Positions 11,397-25,401 of a DNA stretch of 64,000 nt are shown piece by piece. The stretch covers positions 17,823,718-17,887,717 of the forward strand of contig NC_066838.1 of assembly GCF_001640805.2 (NCBI RefSeq). The letters are read 5' to 3'. Numbering within the stretch: position 1 is the stretch's first letter; each line of letters opens with the position of its first letter. Source of the stretch: Lates calcarifer (taxonomy: Eukaryota > Chordata > Actinopteri > Centropomidae). The notes below the pieces were generated by a model. That model saw only the letters and a list, made by a program, of their open reading frames with translations, was not told where the DNA came from and did no database searches. The position numbers and the translations under genes are program-made.

Positions 11397-13550
11397 CGGA
11401 TGGACTTTTTGTTAAGCAGTTGTGGAGTGGCTGCTATGCGGCGATACTTTGCGCAGTGACCCATGCGATGACGCTGCCTCTACCTGTGCCGCGGTAACCA
11501 GCCGTTGGTCCAGGGGTTACGGGTTATTAACGTTAATTAAACACACCGCTGTCGCATTTTTTAAAACCTGTACTTGGTTTCCGTACTATGTGTACACCGT
11601 TATTGGGAATAATAAAGAGCTAATGTCCCTAAATCGTGAGGAGTGCAGGACGAAGCGGCACTTTGGGCAATTTTTGTCAGTTAGGATGGTAACGAACAAA
11701 GTAACGCCGTTACTGCTGTTCGTGACCAACGGTGAATAATGTTAGCTTGTGACTGGAATGTACAAAAAGCTTTAAATCAGACTTTCAATTGGACTGAAGA
11801 GCATTTTGAATCCGAAAACCACCCTCTGTCCTTGGCAGTGGCGAAGTTCTCATGTACACTTACTTACACGCTGATGTTTGCCACCGTTACTAACTACTAG
11901 CTTACTTGCTACAGCTAGCCACTTAGTTACAGTTACACTTAGAGCTAGCTGCTTACGGATGCCTCACAACAGCCGATTCAGGGATGTAACACACCCCATA
12001 CACTCACCTATGGAAAGTTGGCTCTGTTGTTAATTTATGAAGTCGTATTTAGTGAATTCTTTGTTTCAGCTCCTGAAAGACCCGTCACTGGGAGTAGCTT
12101 AGAAATCATCCAATTTACAGATCCACCAGCTTCTTTTATTAATTTGAATGGAAACCCAAAGTGCCGAAATTTCCCAGGAAATTGAAAGGGTCTCTCTGTC
12201 CGTAAAGTGGAAACAACTGTGTGCACATTGTAGAGACAGCAACAAGTGGAATACTATTTCTCCCTTTGGCCAGTGTTCGCAGGTGCGCAGCGTGTTGTGT
12301 CTGTGCGTGTGTAGTTTACGGTACATTTACGAGCGTTGTCCATGTAGGAGAAGGGCTGTGGCACTTTTACAGGATCTGGATCCACCTGTTCCTCATCAGG
12401 ATTTGAACGCATCCAGCGGAGGGAGAGGACAGAAAAGGGGTGGGTCGGTGGGGGTGGGGGGGTTGAGGAACCGCGCCAATGCGCCTTTCTAAATGATGAG
12501 CGCAAAGGGCAGGCAGAGCTGCTCCAAAGTGCTACTGGATGTAACGCAGAACAGAGCACTGCCAGACGAGTTGAACCCAAAAGAAAAACAACACACCCTG
12601 ATCCACTGACAAGAGAAAATGGCTATCTACTCTTAAAGTAGCTCAAAATAAGATTTACAGGCTGCTTTGATGGTGTTTTCACAGAGAAGTGGGTTTTAGA
12701 AGAGTAAAAGGGTGTTACAAGAGACAGGATGATCCATGACTGCATGCCTAGGTATTAAGTAGCCTATAAATGGCTTACTTTAATGGGTTATCTTGTTACC
12801 AAAAAAAAGAAGTTATTATTCACTCATATTTTGGGCCAGTGGCTTTTAAAGTGGCAGGTTTGTTAAACAATACCTCCCAGTTAATATTCGACACGTCACA
12901 GTTCCCAGAACAGACAGTCTCGAACTGTTGGAATAGTGGAAAATAAACATAACTCAAGACATCAGTATATCAATGAAGCATAAACCCACTAACCACTACG
13001 CACAATTTGTCCCTATAAGCTCTTTTATAGCTCTGGATCTTTTCAGCTACGGGTATACCAAGCAGTCCAGTAAATTCATTATTACATTTTTGAATGCGCC
13101 AAGGACATTCATGCATAAGATAATACTTCATTGCTTGCAAATTCGGTCATTGCCACACAACACACCACTTAACACAGGGGCCATTTTATTGCACCCAGCT
13201 GTGATGATGTGAGAGTCTTGGGTTAAAGTGGAGCTGTGGTTAACTCCCTGTTGCAGGCATACGGTTTATGACTTGTGATGCCTGTAATCAGTTTTCCTGA
13301 AAGTGTTTTGTGGCTTGACGTGGTTTAGCAGCTGCAGTCTCAATCAGCCGCCGGACTTGCTATCTCTCAGGGTGTGTTTCTGGGCATGTGTGAGCACTAA
13401 TTTGAACATCTGAGCACGCTCAGGTTGTAGTTATTCACTGAACCTTTGCAGACAATGTCAACTCAGCTGCTAAACTTTCTTTCCATGGTCACCTATCAGA
13501 TGTCAATATTTGTAGCATGTGTTTTTGTGCAGGGGGCTGTGCCTGTCTAC

Positions 13551-13577
13551 GTGTGTGTGTGTGTGTGTGTGTGTGTG
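13551..13577. repeat. (GT)n microsatellite
   Basis: 27 bp of uninterrupted GT dinucleotide inside putative prrt3 intron 1. Confidence 0.95.
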
Positions 13578-15449
13578 GTGGAGTGACAGTTAAAGTGCCT
13601 CACCCTTTAAGACTGACCTTCAGCCTTTGATCTGTGGCTCGCATGAAGGCGGAACATCAGTCAAAGATGTTGTGGGGCTCAGCACTTTTAAGCTGGACAT
13701 CCGCTCCAACAGGGGATCAAAAGCATCTACGATTGGATCTGGAGCCTCCTCTCTCCATATAGCATGACCTCGCTGTGTGGTCGGTCGGTTGGTTGACCCC
13801 CTCCGCACACCCCTCACCCCAGGCAGTGGAGTGCCATGAAAGAGGCATCTTTAACAGGCTTTGGTTTGTCTCAAGAGCTAAATGGATACCTTAAGTCTGG
13901 TTTAGAAGTCGGTTTAAAACATCCTGAAATGTACGTTAGGAGCTTGTGTATCTCATGTGTCAGCATAATTTAAACTGAATAGTTAAGTGCCTGTTTTATT
14001 AGAATAATTTTAATGTGGTAGCTATAATCAAAATGAGCAAGAAAATATTGCGGGTGCTGTTATGCTATCCATATGTTATTTCAAGGTGTGGAATTTTTAA
14101 CGGTCAAACCAACGACCTCCCCCACCACTCGCATACCAACATAACCACACACACACCCCCACCCATTTCTCCTCTCTCTCCGTTTCTCCCTCTGTCTCAC
14201 GTACGCACAAATTCACAAACATACACTGCTTCAGTCAGTCTCACCTCTCCCCCTCCAGAGTGCAGTACAAACAACTTATACATCTGTACAGCAAGCTGAT
14301 GTGCAAGCAGTAATACTTAACTGCTCTTTTTGGTCTGAGGCACTGTTGCTTTGCAGTTGTGTCTGTGCTGGTTTATTCTAGTATCTTTCCATCTCTCTTT
14401 TCCCCTCTGTCCATCCTTTACTATTCCTTTGTTTTTGCTTTCTGTGGGGGCTTACACTTGATCCCAAAGTCTAGTTTGTTTGACTAGTGTGAACACTGTG
14501 TACCATCCACTTGAAAAGGTGGTCTCCAGTACGGTTGGCATGTGTGTGTGTGAAAAACCCCTGACCAAAACACAGAAGTGCTGTAATGGATTGCTACTTA
14601 GAATCTGAATCTGAGGTCATAACTTTTTGACTATCCTCCAACCTGCGCAGCCATAAAACCACACAACTGATGAAGTTAAGAGCCTGGCAAAAGTGTTGTC
14701 TCCAAAATATCAGTAATAGCAGGCCCAGTGTGAAGGTCAGCTCCATTGTATGAGCTTGGGATCATGCAGTTGGTGTGCTTTTCTACTCTGCAGCAACAGC
14801 ATAAACAAATGTCATGTAGTTGATGACGCAAGTGTACTCTTATTCTTCTTTGTGTTTTACCGGTGGATCAAAAACCAACTGGGTGTATACAGCCTCCTAC
14901 TGTATTGGAGCGTGTAGATTTAAGTGTACTCTTTTACAGAGCATTACTAATGTGAAAGCTGAGTGGTAGGGGAGTGGACAGGGAGGCCGATCGTACTCAG
15001 GCACAGTACAAAACAATCGTGCCTTATATGAAAATGCCCTGTCTGTGACTGTCCATCCTTGCTGTCACAGCAGAAACCCTGTTACTGTACCCCTGTCACC
15101 TTGTAATCTGATTCTTACTATTTTTATTTATCTTTTTATTTTCCCTGGTCTCACTTACATTCATCCCCATCTTCAATTAACCAGTTCTCCTTCCCAGCTG
15201 AATGCCTCTCTGGCCATGACTTAAATCCCACTCATTAATGAGCCACCTCGACACTAAATACTACAAGCCAGTTCAGGTATTGGGCGCTCAAAGACATGAC
15301 CTTGTAATCTCATGTACGAACGTACACAGCACATGTGTGTGTCCACACATATTCATACATATACTGAAGTATACTGAAGTAGGACTGGGTGTGAATTTTT
15401 AGCCATAAGGATGGAAGTGACAGTCAGTCAGCCAGCCAACCAGTTTAGT

Positions 15450-15600
15450 CCAAATTAAAATATCTCAACAACTATTTCCTGAATTGCCATCATAGATGGA
15501 TAGATAGACATTCATGGTCCCCAGAGGATGCATCCTAATGACTCTGGTGGTGGTGATTTCTCCTCTAGTGCTGCCATGAGGTTGGGGTAGTTTCACATTG
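15450..15600. repeat. Diverged teleost interspersed repeat
   Basis: Phrases such as 'aatatctcaacaactatttc', 'gaattgccatca', 'agacattcatggtccccaga' and 'ctctagtgctgccatgaggt' match a common percomorph repeat remembered as 'ctcaacaactattggatgga ... gacattcatgtcccc ... cctctagcgccaccatgagg'. This copy is old and has lost parts; ends are approximate. Confidence 0.6.
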
Positions 15601-16878
15601 TTCCAAGTCACACTAGATAAACAGCTTAAATTAACTTTTAGCTTTTGTTGTGTTTTGTATTTGTTGAAGATCTTTCCTAAGTGAAGCCAGACACAAACAA
15701 AGTGAAGTGAATAACTCCTGTAAAATTAGCTGAATTTATTGCATTAGTGTTATTATTGGATTTTATTTTTATGTAACTGGTAGTGGTGGTGCATTTGCAG
15801 TCACTCTGCCAGCAGCTGTAGTTCTTTTCTCCATGTGGGAGGTATAATCAATGTCAAAAATCCCAGATATCTCAGACTCGGAATTACAAGTCGGAGGCTG
15901 ATGTGAACAGTTTTTCCCACTTGGTTGCTTGTAATTATGGTTTTAGCCCTGGTTTACTTTGAGGAATATGAACATGTTTTTCCATAAAATCCTTTATTTC
16001 ATTTAACAAAAGAAGTTGCTTATCACCCTGGCCTAAATAAAATTTAGTCTAAGATTGGCAAATTTGTAGTTTAAATCAGGAACCATCTTATCAAAAAATA
16101 AGAGTAAGTAATATATCTACATATCTGATCAGATATTTAGTGCTGTCTTTCAGTACTTGACAGTTTTCACGACTCTATGCCTAGGACAAATTTCAGTAAT
16201 TATCAAACAATATTGAGGCTCGATACCCAGCTCCAATGGAGACAAGTGCAGATTAGACACAGTCTTTGTTGAAAAGACACAGATCCCTCTGTCCCCAAAT
16301 GGACTTAATTGGACTTAATGTCTGTCCCTGGAAATATTCACTCAAATTAATGGAAATTTTGCCCTGCCAGACAGTCTGGCAGAGAAAGGGAGAGAGAGAA
16401 ACAACATTTGCAAGAATGACAGAGATTCTCCCAAAACCAAAGTGCACACCCCACCCTATCTGCCTAGCTCCTTATGTAAGGTGACATTTTCTAGTCATGT
16501 TAATACATTAATGCAGACATGACATCACTACTGCAATGATTAACTGATTAGTAACAGCTGCTGTTGTTGTTTTGAGTCATGTGATGTACAACCAGCAGGT
16601 CTATACTGTGATACTGTGGGCAATGAGTTCACGGTAATCTTCAAATTGTTGCTTGCAGCTGTACTATTGGATATTATCCGTGGGCATTTCCTGCTCTGGA
16701 TAAAGAACGTATTGTGCGAGAGAGTATGACGACATCCACACAGCATGCACACTCCAGTGCAAATGAAATACAGAGTGATGTGTCCCTCGGGCCTGAGGGG
16801 CTGAATGTGATAAAAATACACCCATCTGCCTTCTCCCTCCTGGACGGTCACAGAGGGACCGTGCTGTCTTATCTGGGG

Positions 16879-16898
16879 GTGTGTGTGTGTGTGTGTGT
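16879..16898. repeat. (GT)n microsatellite
   Basis: About 20 bp of GT dinucleotide in putative prrt3 intron 1. Confidence 0.9.
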
Positions 16899-18373
16899 CT
16901 GTATTTTACTCACTGTTGAAAGGGATGTAATATACAAGGATGTGTTATGGTTGGCGGAGAGCATGTAGGTCTATGCTCAAGCCAAACACCAAACCAGCTG
17001 ATTACACTGATCTGATCTTTGTAGTGTTTGGTTAGGAATGAAATCCAACAAGCCTGTTCCCAGCCTGTAATTCAGACAGTTTAGAGGATCTGCCAATCTG
17101 CTTTAATTTACTCCATTTGTATTACTTCAGTGGAAACTTGTAGTAAAATTATCTAAGTCCAGTCAAGAAAAACATTTTAGGGAACCACCGCTGCTGCGTG
17201 TGTGGCTGTGTGTTTGTGTGTATGGCCCCCGTGTGTGGAGATGAGATTAATGCTGACAGTGTTTCAAATACAGCAGCGCAGTGTTTCTGTCCTCTCACTA
17301 AAGCTTATTTGGCCAAATGTCTTTTGAGGCTCATTAATCACCACTACCTACCCTCATACACATACACATAAGGCTGCCGCACACCGGATTACTGTGGATC
17401 AAGATAGTGGGATGTTTACTAGAAGCCATTTCTCAATAGTCAGGTTGTTTACCTCCAGCTGCCAGAGACCGCACACCTGCCAGTTAACTTCAGACCAAAG
17501 GTGAAGCAGGCTCAGTTTCTCCGCATGCCTTCCTGGACACACTGCCATATTCTATGCTTGGACCATAACAAACCTGTTAATCATGAGGCATAGTTTCCTC
17601 GTGACTCTTCCTCATGTTCTCAAATATTCTTCTTCTTAGATTCTGACAGTTTCTATCAACTAACCACCCCCGCCCCCTCTCTACATCATCTAAATTTACA
17701 GCCCTCGCCGCTTCTCTCAGTCTTAATTTTGTCACAGATCCCCTCGATTCTTGCCTCCTCCCTTCGCCGTACAATCCACTGTCAGCTTCATTACCATCAC
17801 TGAGCCTCCTCCTCCTTGTCCACCCTTCCATCTCTAACTTTCCCCCTCCTGCCCATCCTCTATGTGAACCTCTTCCTTATCTCTCCACATTCTTACATCC
17901 ACCTCCTCTCTGTTTTCTACTTATCTCTCTATCTTCAGGGCTTTCTTTCAACCTCATCCAGGTGCTTGCCAGAGGATTGTGTTGAAATAACTCCAGTTAA
18001 ATGGCGGACACGAGGAAGAGAAAGAAAGAAAGAAAGAAAGGGGGAAAAACAGGGATTAATCAGAGATTGGATTGGCTAACAGCCGACTAGACCGAGAGCA
18101 GAGGAGGTGGCTGAGACAGGAAAGAAAATAAACATTGAGGCTACTGTGAGTGGGCGGAGATTGAGATAAACTACCACTTATATTACTGTACTCATTGACA
18201 GCTTTTCCCTACAGCTGCTCCGCTAACACCCAGTAAACAGGGAAACAAAACACGAGGAAATACAAGACAAGCTCAAAAGCATGCAGAGACTATTTGCAGT
18301 GCACTGGTCTAATTTTTCTCACGTACCAACTGTATCCTCTGTGACTTCCTGCTTGGTGACTGGCCCCTTGTGT

Positions 18374-18400
18374 ACACACACACACACACACACACACACA
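18374..18400. repeat. (AC)n microsatellite
   Basis: 27 bp of uninterrupted AC dinucleotide in putative prrt3 intron 1. Confidence 0.95.
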
Positions 18401-19133
18401 TTCTTAAACAAATTTTTCCATATACTCACACAAATTACTCAAACCTTGCATGTGTTCATGAGCATAAAATGTACATGCCAGCCATAGTGTGCAGCTGCAG
18501 TAATTTCTCAGAGAACTAGACATCACGGCTGTGAATGGGCCCTAGGTGAGTCATAAGCAGCAGAATGAATTCTGCCACAGGCACTAATGTCTTTTTTTCC
18601 CTCCCGATGTTTCGGGCTGAAGTTTCAGCATGATCCTGACTCCGCTCCCCGAGGTTATCTCCCACTGTGAGTCATAGGCAGAAACTAGTGTGAACAACGG
18701 AGGTTTACGTAAGTCAGCGGCAGTAGTGAAAGAAAAAGGGTGTTTTTTGAAAAGAAGTGCATGTTGAGGGGATGCGACTGGCAGCTGTTTAACTAGATGA
18801 CTCGTAGGATTGTGTAATCCTCAGGAGCCCGGAGGTTTCTACGTGTCACTGGGCTCTCTGAGCTTCACCACACTCGGTGTTACAGCTGTCCGCTCCTGGC
18901 ATCGGTGACTCAAACAGAACTAGCAGAAAAGGGAGGAGAGTAAACTTTGGAGGAGAAAGAAACTGATGCTCATCCAAAGAACATTTTATGGCAGAGATGG
19001 TGTGGAGAAAAAAAAAAGTTAATGTGTCCATCTGCCACTGAATGAAACCATCTGTGACTCCTTTTGGTTTTTGCCTTGGTCATTTTGTCGGTGCAACTTG
19101 TTATATAACTTACAAGTTGAACTCTTGACTTTG

Positions 19134-19142
<9 letters not shown>

Positions 19143-19185
<43 letters not shown>
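19143..19185. repeat. (TG)n microsatellite
   Basis: About 43 bp of TG dinucleotide some 400 bp upstream of prrt3 coding exon 1. Open frames through it on both strands (poly CV or TH) are repeat artefacts. Confidence 0.95.
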
Positions 19186-19190
<5 letters not shown>

Positions 19191-19669
19191 CTCTGCAAAT
19201 GTGCCATGCATTCTGAAACAGTATACCTACAGTATACCACACCCTGTGTGTCTGCCGATGTCATGCTGCTAAAACCCCGTGGGAGTTTCATTGACATGTT
19301 CTCTGAATCAGCTTAGCAAAGCTGCAGTATGCACTCCTTAAATTAGGCATAATCACAAGTTCTTATAGATTTACACAATTCCATGTATTAAACGTAAGCA
19401 CATTCTTACTACGTGGACAGGAATTCTGCAGTGGATTTAAGCTTTTTCATCTGAGCCGAATAAACGTTAGTATGTGTTAAATTGTATTTCTGTTTTTGTG
19501 ATGATATCTACAATGCTGCATATGTTTGTGCTTGTGTAGCTTGTTTTGTTGCGTGACATTTACACAACTTCTGTTTTTCTCTGCCACCAGAAGCACAGTG
19601 GAAGGATGGTGTGACTGACACAGACACAGACAGAGGGACCAGTCACTGCTCACCACTCAGAGGCAGACC

Positions 19670-21864
19670 ATGGCTCCCATGTCCCTCCTTTTCTTGGGCT
19701 TCTTCTTCTCCTTCCTCCATTGTTCAGATGCCCAGGTCATCATCGGCTCCTCCTCCTTCCCTCCTCTCGACCTGCCTATTAATTCTGCACCTCCGCCAAC
19801 GAGGCAAACCGCTCGTTTCTGGCCCTCTCTGCCCCCCAGAGGACGTAGTGACGTGCCTATCAGAGCCACAGTCCGGTATAGGCCGACAACTCCCAATACA
19901 GTGCAGCATGGGAAAAGAATGACCCGTCCTACTGCACAGTCCACTCCTTCTTTTATATCTGCCCTCACTATGCAGAACCTCAGCAGCGGGCCAGTTTTAA
20001 CCCAACCAACTGCCTCCAGGCCCAGGACTGACACTGCCAGTATAGCACTCATTAGGGCAAAAGGAGAGGCTGTTACAAAAAGCTCCACTCCACCACTGGC
20101 CACTTTTCTCTCCACCACTGTCCCTGAGCCTGCAGGTGATAAGTCAGTGACAGCAGGTAATCCAGAGGACGGATCAGTAAAAGAGTCAGAGGATGGTGAT
20201 TCACAGGGGTTAGGATCAGGTCATACTCCAACTGTAATGCTAGTGAAGGAGGAATCACCTGTTCCTCTACCAACGGTTGGCAACGAAATGGCACAGTATT
20301 GGCCACAGGCACAGACCGCTATATCTAAAATTTCTGATGTAGAGACACCACCGCCAGACAGTCAGACTGTGAAGCCTCAGCTGTTTGTACTTACAACAGC
20401 AAGCAAAACCTCTACAACACCACAGACAGAGACAAGAGCTACACTGTCCCCTGTGGTAACACAAGCAACACGTCAGACTATAGTGTTAACAGGTGAGAAA
20501 TCAAATGCATTAGGATGACTGCTTCATGACAGTAAGGTGTTGTTTAGGTCAACCTTTACACCCTGTCACAAATGTGTCTTTTCCACCATATTTCAGGTGA
20601 ACTGACAGCGAACACTCCACCCTCCGACAGAGTTCCTTCAAAGCAGGACTCTGTGGCTGTGCAGAGTGCCGCCACTGGCTCCACTGATAATCAGCCACAG
20701 GCTTCAAGACTGCCAATTACTGCCCAAAGCCAGAAGAGCTCACAATCAGACAACACAACACCACAAGTAACAACCACAGCTACGACTAGTGTGGTTACTA
20801 CGACACAGGAGGCTGTGAGAACGTCTTCAAAAGCATCAAATCAACCCAACAAAACAGCACAACTAGGGAGGAATACAGCTAGCACAACTGTACATTCATC
20901 AAGGACAGGTAAGAGACGAGGGTTTGTGCTATACAGCTTGACTGGTTTGGGAGTTTTTTTTCATCCTTTGATAATTCCAGCTGGGACTTTTTTACTGGAA
21001 GAATCTGGGAAAAGCTTCAAAGGAGGGAAAAAGTAGAGACACTTTTCCATGGAAAGTGGGGTGGTAGTTGCGTGGGGTAGACGCAGCGAGGGAAGAAAGT
21101 ATGAGCAGGAGGTACGAGGGAGGGTTAAAGAAGGGGGCGGGTAGATTCGTGGCCAAGCAGAGAGATAGACAAGAGGGGGAAAAGTAAGGGTCTGAAAAAA
21201 GAGACTGTTGGGAATACAGATGAGAGAGAGAGAGTAGACAGGCAGGGTGGGTGAAAGTGTGGCAGAAGAAAGGTACAGGCAGTGAGTGGGGAAGGTAATG
21301 AAAACCAGATGCACAGAGAAGGGGATGAAGGGAGGGGAGTTGAGGAAAAGTGGATGGAAAAGGAAAAGCATGACACATGGGACACATGAGCCAGTCTCTT
21401 AGATACCATGCGAACAACATCTTAATGACTGTTAAGCACTCAGGCTCTCCTGCCCCATGAGCAAATTTAAAGTCTTAAAGTGGGCTTGGTGGCAGGTCAT
21501 TGAGAGCCTGGATCACTGAGAGCCTGGATCCATGAGTACCAGTTTGTATATACCTGTCCACATTTGTTTCTGGGCCATAAATGTGATTGTCTTTCCTATG
21601 AGATGGAACAGGACATTTATTTTTTAGTTCATCGCAACATGTGTGGACTTATAAAGCTGTGTAAGCAGTGAAAAAACTCAAGGGTAGGAGTAAGTTTAAG
21701 TGTATCCAGCTGTGAAACGTGATCAGCACATCTGGAATGTGTCTGGATCTTGCTCCTGTAAGAAAAGAAAAAAAAAGTTTGAGGGAAGGAAGTAAAACAT
21801 ACCTTTATATAAATAAAGAAGTGTGTCTGTGATCTGTATACAGTGCTCGCCACACAGTGAAATG

Positions 21865-21907
<43 letters not shown>

Positions 21908-24900
21908 TGGGAGGGACAGGAGAGAGAGGGCCAGGAAGTGAAACACATGTTGGAGTGAGTCATTAGTCAGCGTGTCAGCTTTATGGGTGTCTTCTACAGG
22001 GTGAGGACCTCCTCAGTGTACCAAGTGGTTGACGGTTTGAGTGTTTAAGCGCTGATCATTTTGTTCCACCATTCATCAAGTTGAATGTGTATGTGTGAAA
22101 CAATTCCTTATAAATGATTCTACATACCCCATGGCTACAGCTGTTTTCTAGTGCCCCATCTGTCACTGAGTCATTATATTTTACATATTTATTGTCTTCC
22201 TATGAAATACTTCCAAATTATTACATTTAGCAGGATTATCATTCTTGCAGTGTCACTTAATCCTTGTATGTTATGTTTTTTTAAATGTTATTATCTTCAC
22301 GGTTGAGCAGCTTACAAAGCACTCGATGATGAATGGCCTTATGATTATAATGCTCTTGGGTGTTGCCAGGGTGTTGCAGGAAGACAACGTGGGGTGGCTT
22401 GAACAAACAGAATTATGGGTATGTGCATGAGAAAGTTAGAGTCAGAGAGAGAGACAGAGAGAGAGAACGAGATGCCATATTGTCAAGGTGTTATCTTGTC
22501 CCATGAGGGATTTGTGTACTGTATAATAACTCCAAGCGAGATTTGCTTGTTCAGAGATGCATTGTGACAGTGTGCTGTGTTACGTAACGGAGATGGTCTT
22601 GTTAATTATATAATCTAATCCAATCAAGCCACATAATTACTGCTCAGTTATGCAGAGGAGTTTGGCTCAACAAAATGTTTATTATGAATATAATGGATGG
22701 ATGATGTGGTGGCATGGCATTCAAAGCATACTTAGATTATTGTATGTCATGATTCAATCGTATTACACAAGTGAATACTTTCCCTAAATTATTATTTAAG
22801 CCTACTTGGACTTTGGCTCAAGCATGTAAACATTCTCTCCTGCCGATATGTCGCTATTAGCTAAGTTGCTGTGCCTTTCTGAGTACATGTTGTGTACTTT
22901 GTACATTTCTACCTGCACTAAGGAATGCAGTCTTTGCTTTAGGGTCTGTTATTTTCACACTAGGTCATATTTTGTGATGCACTGTGTACCCAGCGACACA
23001 CTAACCTAACAGAGAATAGAGAAAAACTGATGCAAATTTAATAAGATTTTAAAAATAGGCGTTATTGACACTGTATTAGTTGGATTATTTGATTAGACCT
23101 TGTCTTCGTATTTATATTACATACGGACCTGGGACAACGTGTCTGTGCAGAACTGATTAAGTTACTACAAAGAACTTTTAGGGTCAGATGATTCTGGCTC
23201 ATGACTTTGATGGTGAGCTTCACCCCTCTAGTGGCTCTGAATAGTATTGCATATACTTTTGCTGCATTATTCTACTCTACTTAAATGGAAGGAATTCTGG
23301 AAGGAATATTTTGTCTCTTCAATAATATTCATATTATTAAAAATCTGAAAATTAATACTTTCTTCCTCTTTCCCTAGGGATCACTTCCTTCCTTACCACC
23401 GGTGTAGTTCCTGCCACCCGGACAAGGTTTGGCCCCACCTACCAGACTGGTATTGCTCAGAGGAACCGCTCCATTCTTCTGGGACATCCTCACCAAGCTC
23501 CCTACTCCACTTCTAATCCAGTCTCTTCTCCCAGCGCCAGTCCCTCCTCTAATGACACGCTTCTCTACTGGGGTAACCTGAGCCGGACGCTGGCTTTCGC
23601 CTGGGAGCTGCATGTCTACGGCTCAGCCAGTCTCTTCCTCCTCCTGTTTGCTGGAGCTGCTCTCGGCCTCACCCTGTCCCCTGGCACAAACTGCCCTCAT
23701 CGGGGTGCTCTTGCACTCGCCAATGCTCTGTTGTTTCTGGCCGGGGGCCTTAGGGCAGCTCTTTTTCTAATTGACCCTTACGGCACACGGAAATTGCTCC
23801 CTCGCCCTGCAGTTACAGCCCTCTACAACTTGCCTCTACACCTGCTTGTGTGGACACATGCTGCCGTGGCACTGCTGGCCTTGCGGGTGGCAGGGGTTAG
23901 TGTGTTACCTTCAACTATGGAGCGTCCTCCCCTGGTGGCTGTGTTGGCAGTGCTGCAGTGTACCCTGCTGCTGGCTGTTGATCTGCTTTCCCCAGCCCTG
24001 TCCCCTGTGGTGCCTGTCACCCTGCAGGTCCTGTCCCTGTGCTGGGGCCTGGCAGTCTGTCTGGGCTTCCTCTGCTATGTCTTCCCACGTATACGCTGCC
24101 CTCCCATTCCCCATCCCGGAGTCCCCGAAGAGGCCGGGAGGAAGGCTTGGACAGGGAGCAGGAGGACAGGCGTGATCCTTGCAAGAGTGCTGGCAGTGTG
24201 TGCAGTTGTGGGGGCACTGTGCTGTGGGCTGCACATTCACGCCACCTTATGGCTCTACGGACTGCTAGGGGACTGGACACACTTCAACTGGGGATGGTGG
24301 CTGGTTCACTTCTGGGCCCGGCTCCTGGAGCTGGCTTGGGGGTTCTCCCTCCTGCTTCTGGGTTCTTGGGTGTTCTGGAGGCCTCAAGGTTGCCGGGGAA
24401 GTGAAGAGGGAGGGCCAGATGGCAGAGCAGCAGGAGACCTGCCATCCCCCGGCCAATCTGTAGGGTCCACTCAAAGACATACCTGCTGGTCCAAGATTGT
24501 GCAGAGCCTGAGAGGGAAGCCTTGCAGAAAGTCTGATAGTAATGGGGTGGGAGGAGGAGGAGGAGGAGGAGGACCAGGGGAGATGCCTAACAACTGGGCT
24601 GGTCAGGAACGTTCTGGAGCTGACATCAGTAAAAGTCTGATTAGGAACCAGAACCACGAGCAGGCTACGGCCCAGCCACGCTGTGTCAAAGACAGCAACA
24701 GGGGGCGCAACTACAGGGGCCACTCCGCAGAACGAGGCATATCTGATGGCTCCACAGGCTCCCTCTTGAGGCTGCAGGCTCTGGGCCGGCCTCCACAGCG
24801 CTCAGTGAGCGGCAGCCTGGATCAGGAAAGGGACACCTCCCTGTCTTTATATGAGTTTGACCTGCGGCCCCCCTCTCCCATCGACCTGACCCGCAGCATT

Positions 24901-25401
24901 GACGAGGCTCTGCACAGGGAACACCTACTCGGAGGAGGCAGCCTGTTTCACCCTTTGAACCAAACCTCACAGTCCCCCTCCCCGGGCTCAGGGGTCAGCC
25001 AGGGGCCCTGGCTCCGCAGGAACAGTGATCCTCAGCTGCTCTCAGAGAGCAGCGAGGCCCCGACAGAGTCTTCCATGCCACTGGGGGGCAGCATACTCAG
25101 CAGCGTACCCAGCAGGCAGGTGACTGCTCCCCCCACGCCTTCACATCAGGGTCACAGGTGGGCTGGGAACGGGGCAGGAAGTGTCCCCTCGTCTGTGTCC
25201 TGCCCCGTGTCGCTTCGTCCCTCCAGGACGTCAACGGGGCATCTGGGGGAGGACGGAGTGGATGACACGCGGCCGTTCATCACACCGGACTCAGAGAGGG
25301 TGCGGGGAAGGGCTGGGAGGCCGGTGGGGTCACGGAGCTACCTGGAGGTCAGCCGACACGATGACTCCGCCAGCGTCAGCAGTGAAATTATTGACTTATG
25401 A
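19670..25401 (+). CDS. prrt3: Proline-rich transmembrane protein 3 (complete, three coding exons)
   Basis: Multi-pass membrane protein of the PRRT3/PRRT4 family; molecular role poorly defined. Coding segments are 19670-20492, 20597-20908 and 23378-25401, all phase 1 at the joins with GT-AG borders, giving 1052 aa (human PRRT3 is of similar size). The start ATG has a good context (accATGg) and opens a signal peptide (MAPMSLLFLGFFFSFLHCSDAQ-type, first ~22 residues). Residues ~23-450 form a Thr/Ser/Pro-rich, probably O-glycosylated ectodomain. Hydrophobic segments lie near 460-478, 488-509, 528-552, 563-583, 589-612, 643-664 and 686-711. The cytoplasmic tail has a poly-Gly run (~residues 768-776) and the family block SLYEFDLRPPSPIDLTRSID near residue 868-890. 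Only the last exon shows strong family similarity; the ectodomain is assigned by continuity. Confidence 0.9.
20909..23377 (+). other. prrt3 intron between coding exons 2 and 3
   Basis: 2.47 kb intron. It holds a purine-rich (G/A) tract at about 21020-21370 that creates long spurious minus-strand open frames, a (TG)n microsatellite and a short (GA)n patch at 22440-22470. No exon or mobile element was recognised. Confidence 0.7.
21867..21906. repeat. (TG)n microsatellite
   Basis: 40 bp of TG dinucleotide in a prrt3 intron. Confidence 0.95.

Larger units (their letters stand above)
11397..19590 (+). other. Putative prrt3 intron 1
   Basis: About 8.2 kb without a supported gene on either strand. 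It holds microsatellites and a diverged interspersed repeat listed separately, a GAAA-rich patch near 18020-18045, and otherwise unique-looking DNA. Small open frames are isolated, lack splice or family support, and many run through simple repeats. Confidence 0.5.

Noticed and set aside
20961..21420. Long minus-strand frames of 94-142 residues rich in Ser, Pro, Phe and Leu
   Set aside because: They are the complement of a purine-rich intronic tract in prrt3 and have the low-complexity composition that implies.
24265..24970. Minus-strand frames of 152 and 94 residues opposite prrt3
   Set aside because: Shadow frames of the GC-rich prrt3 coding exon, whose plus-strand reading is a recognised protein.
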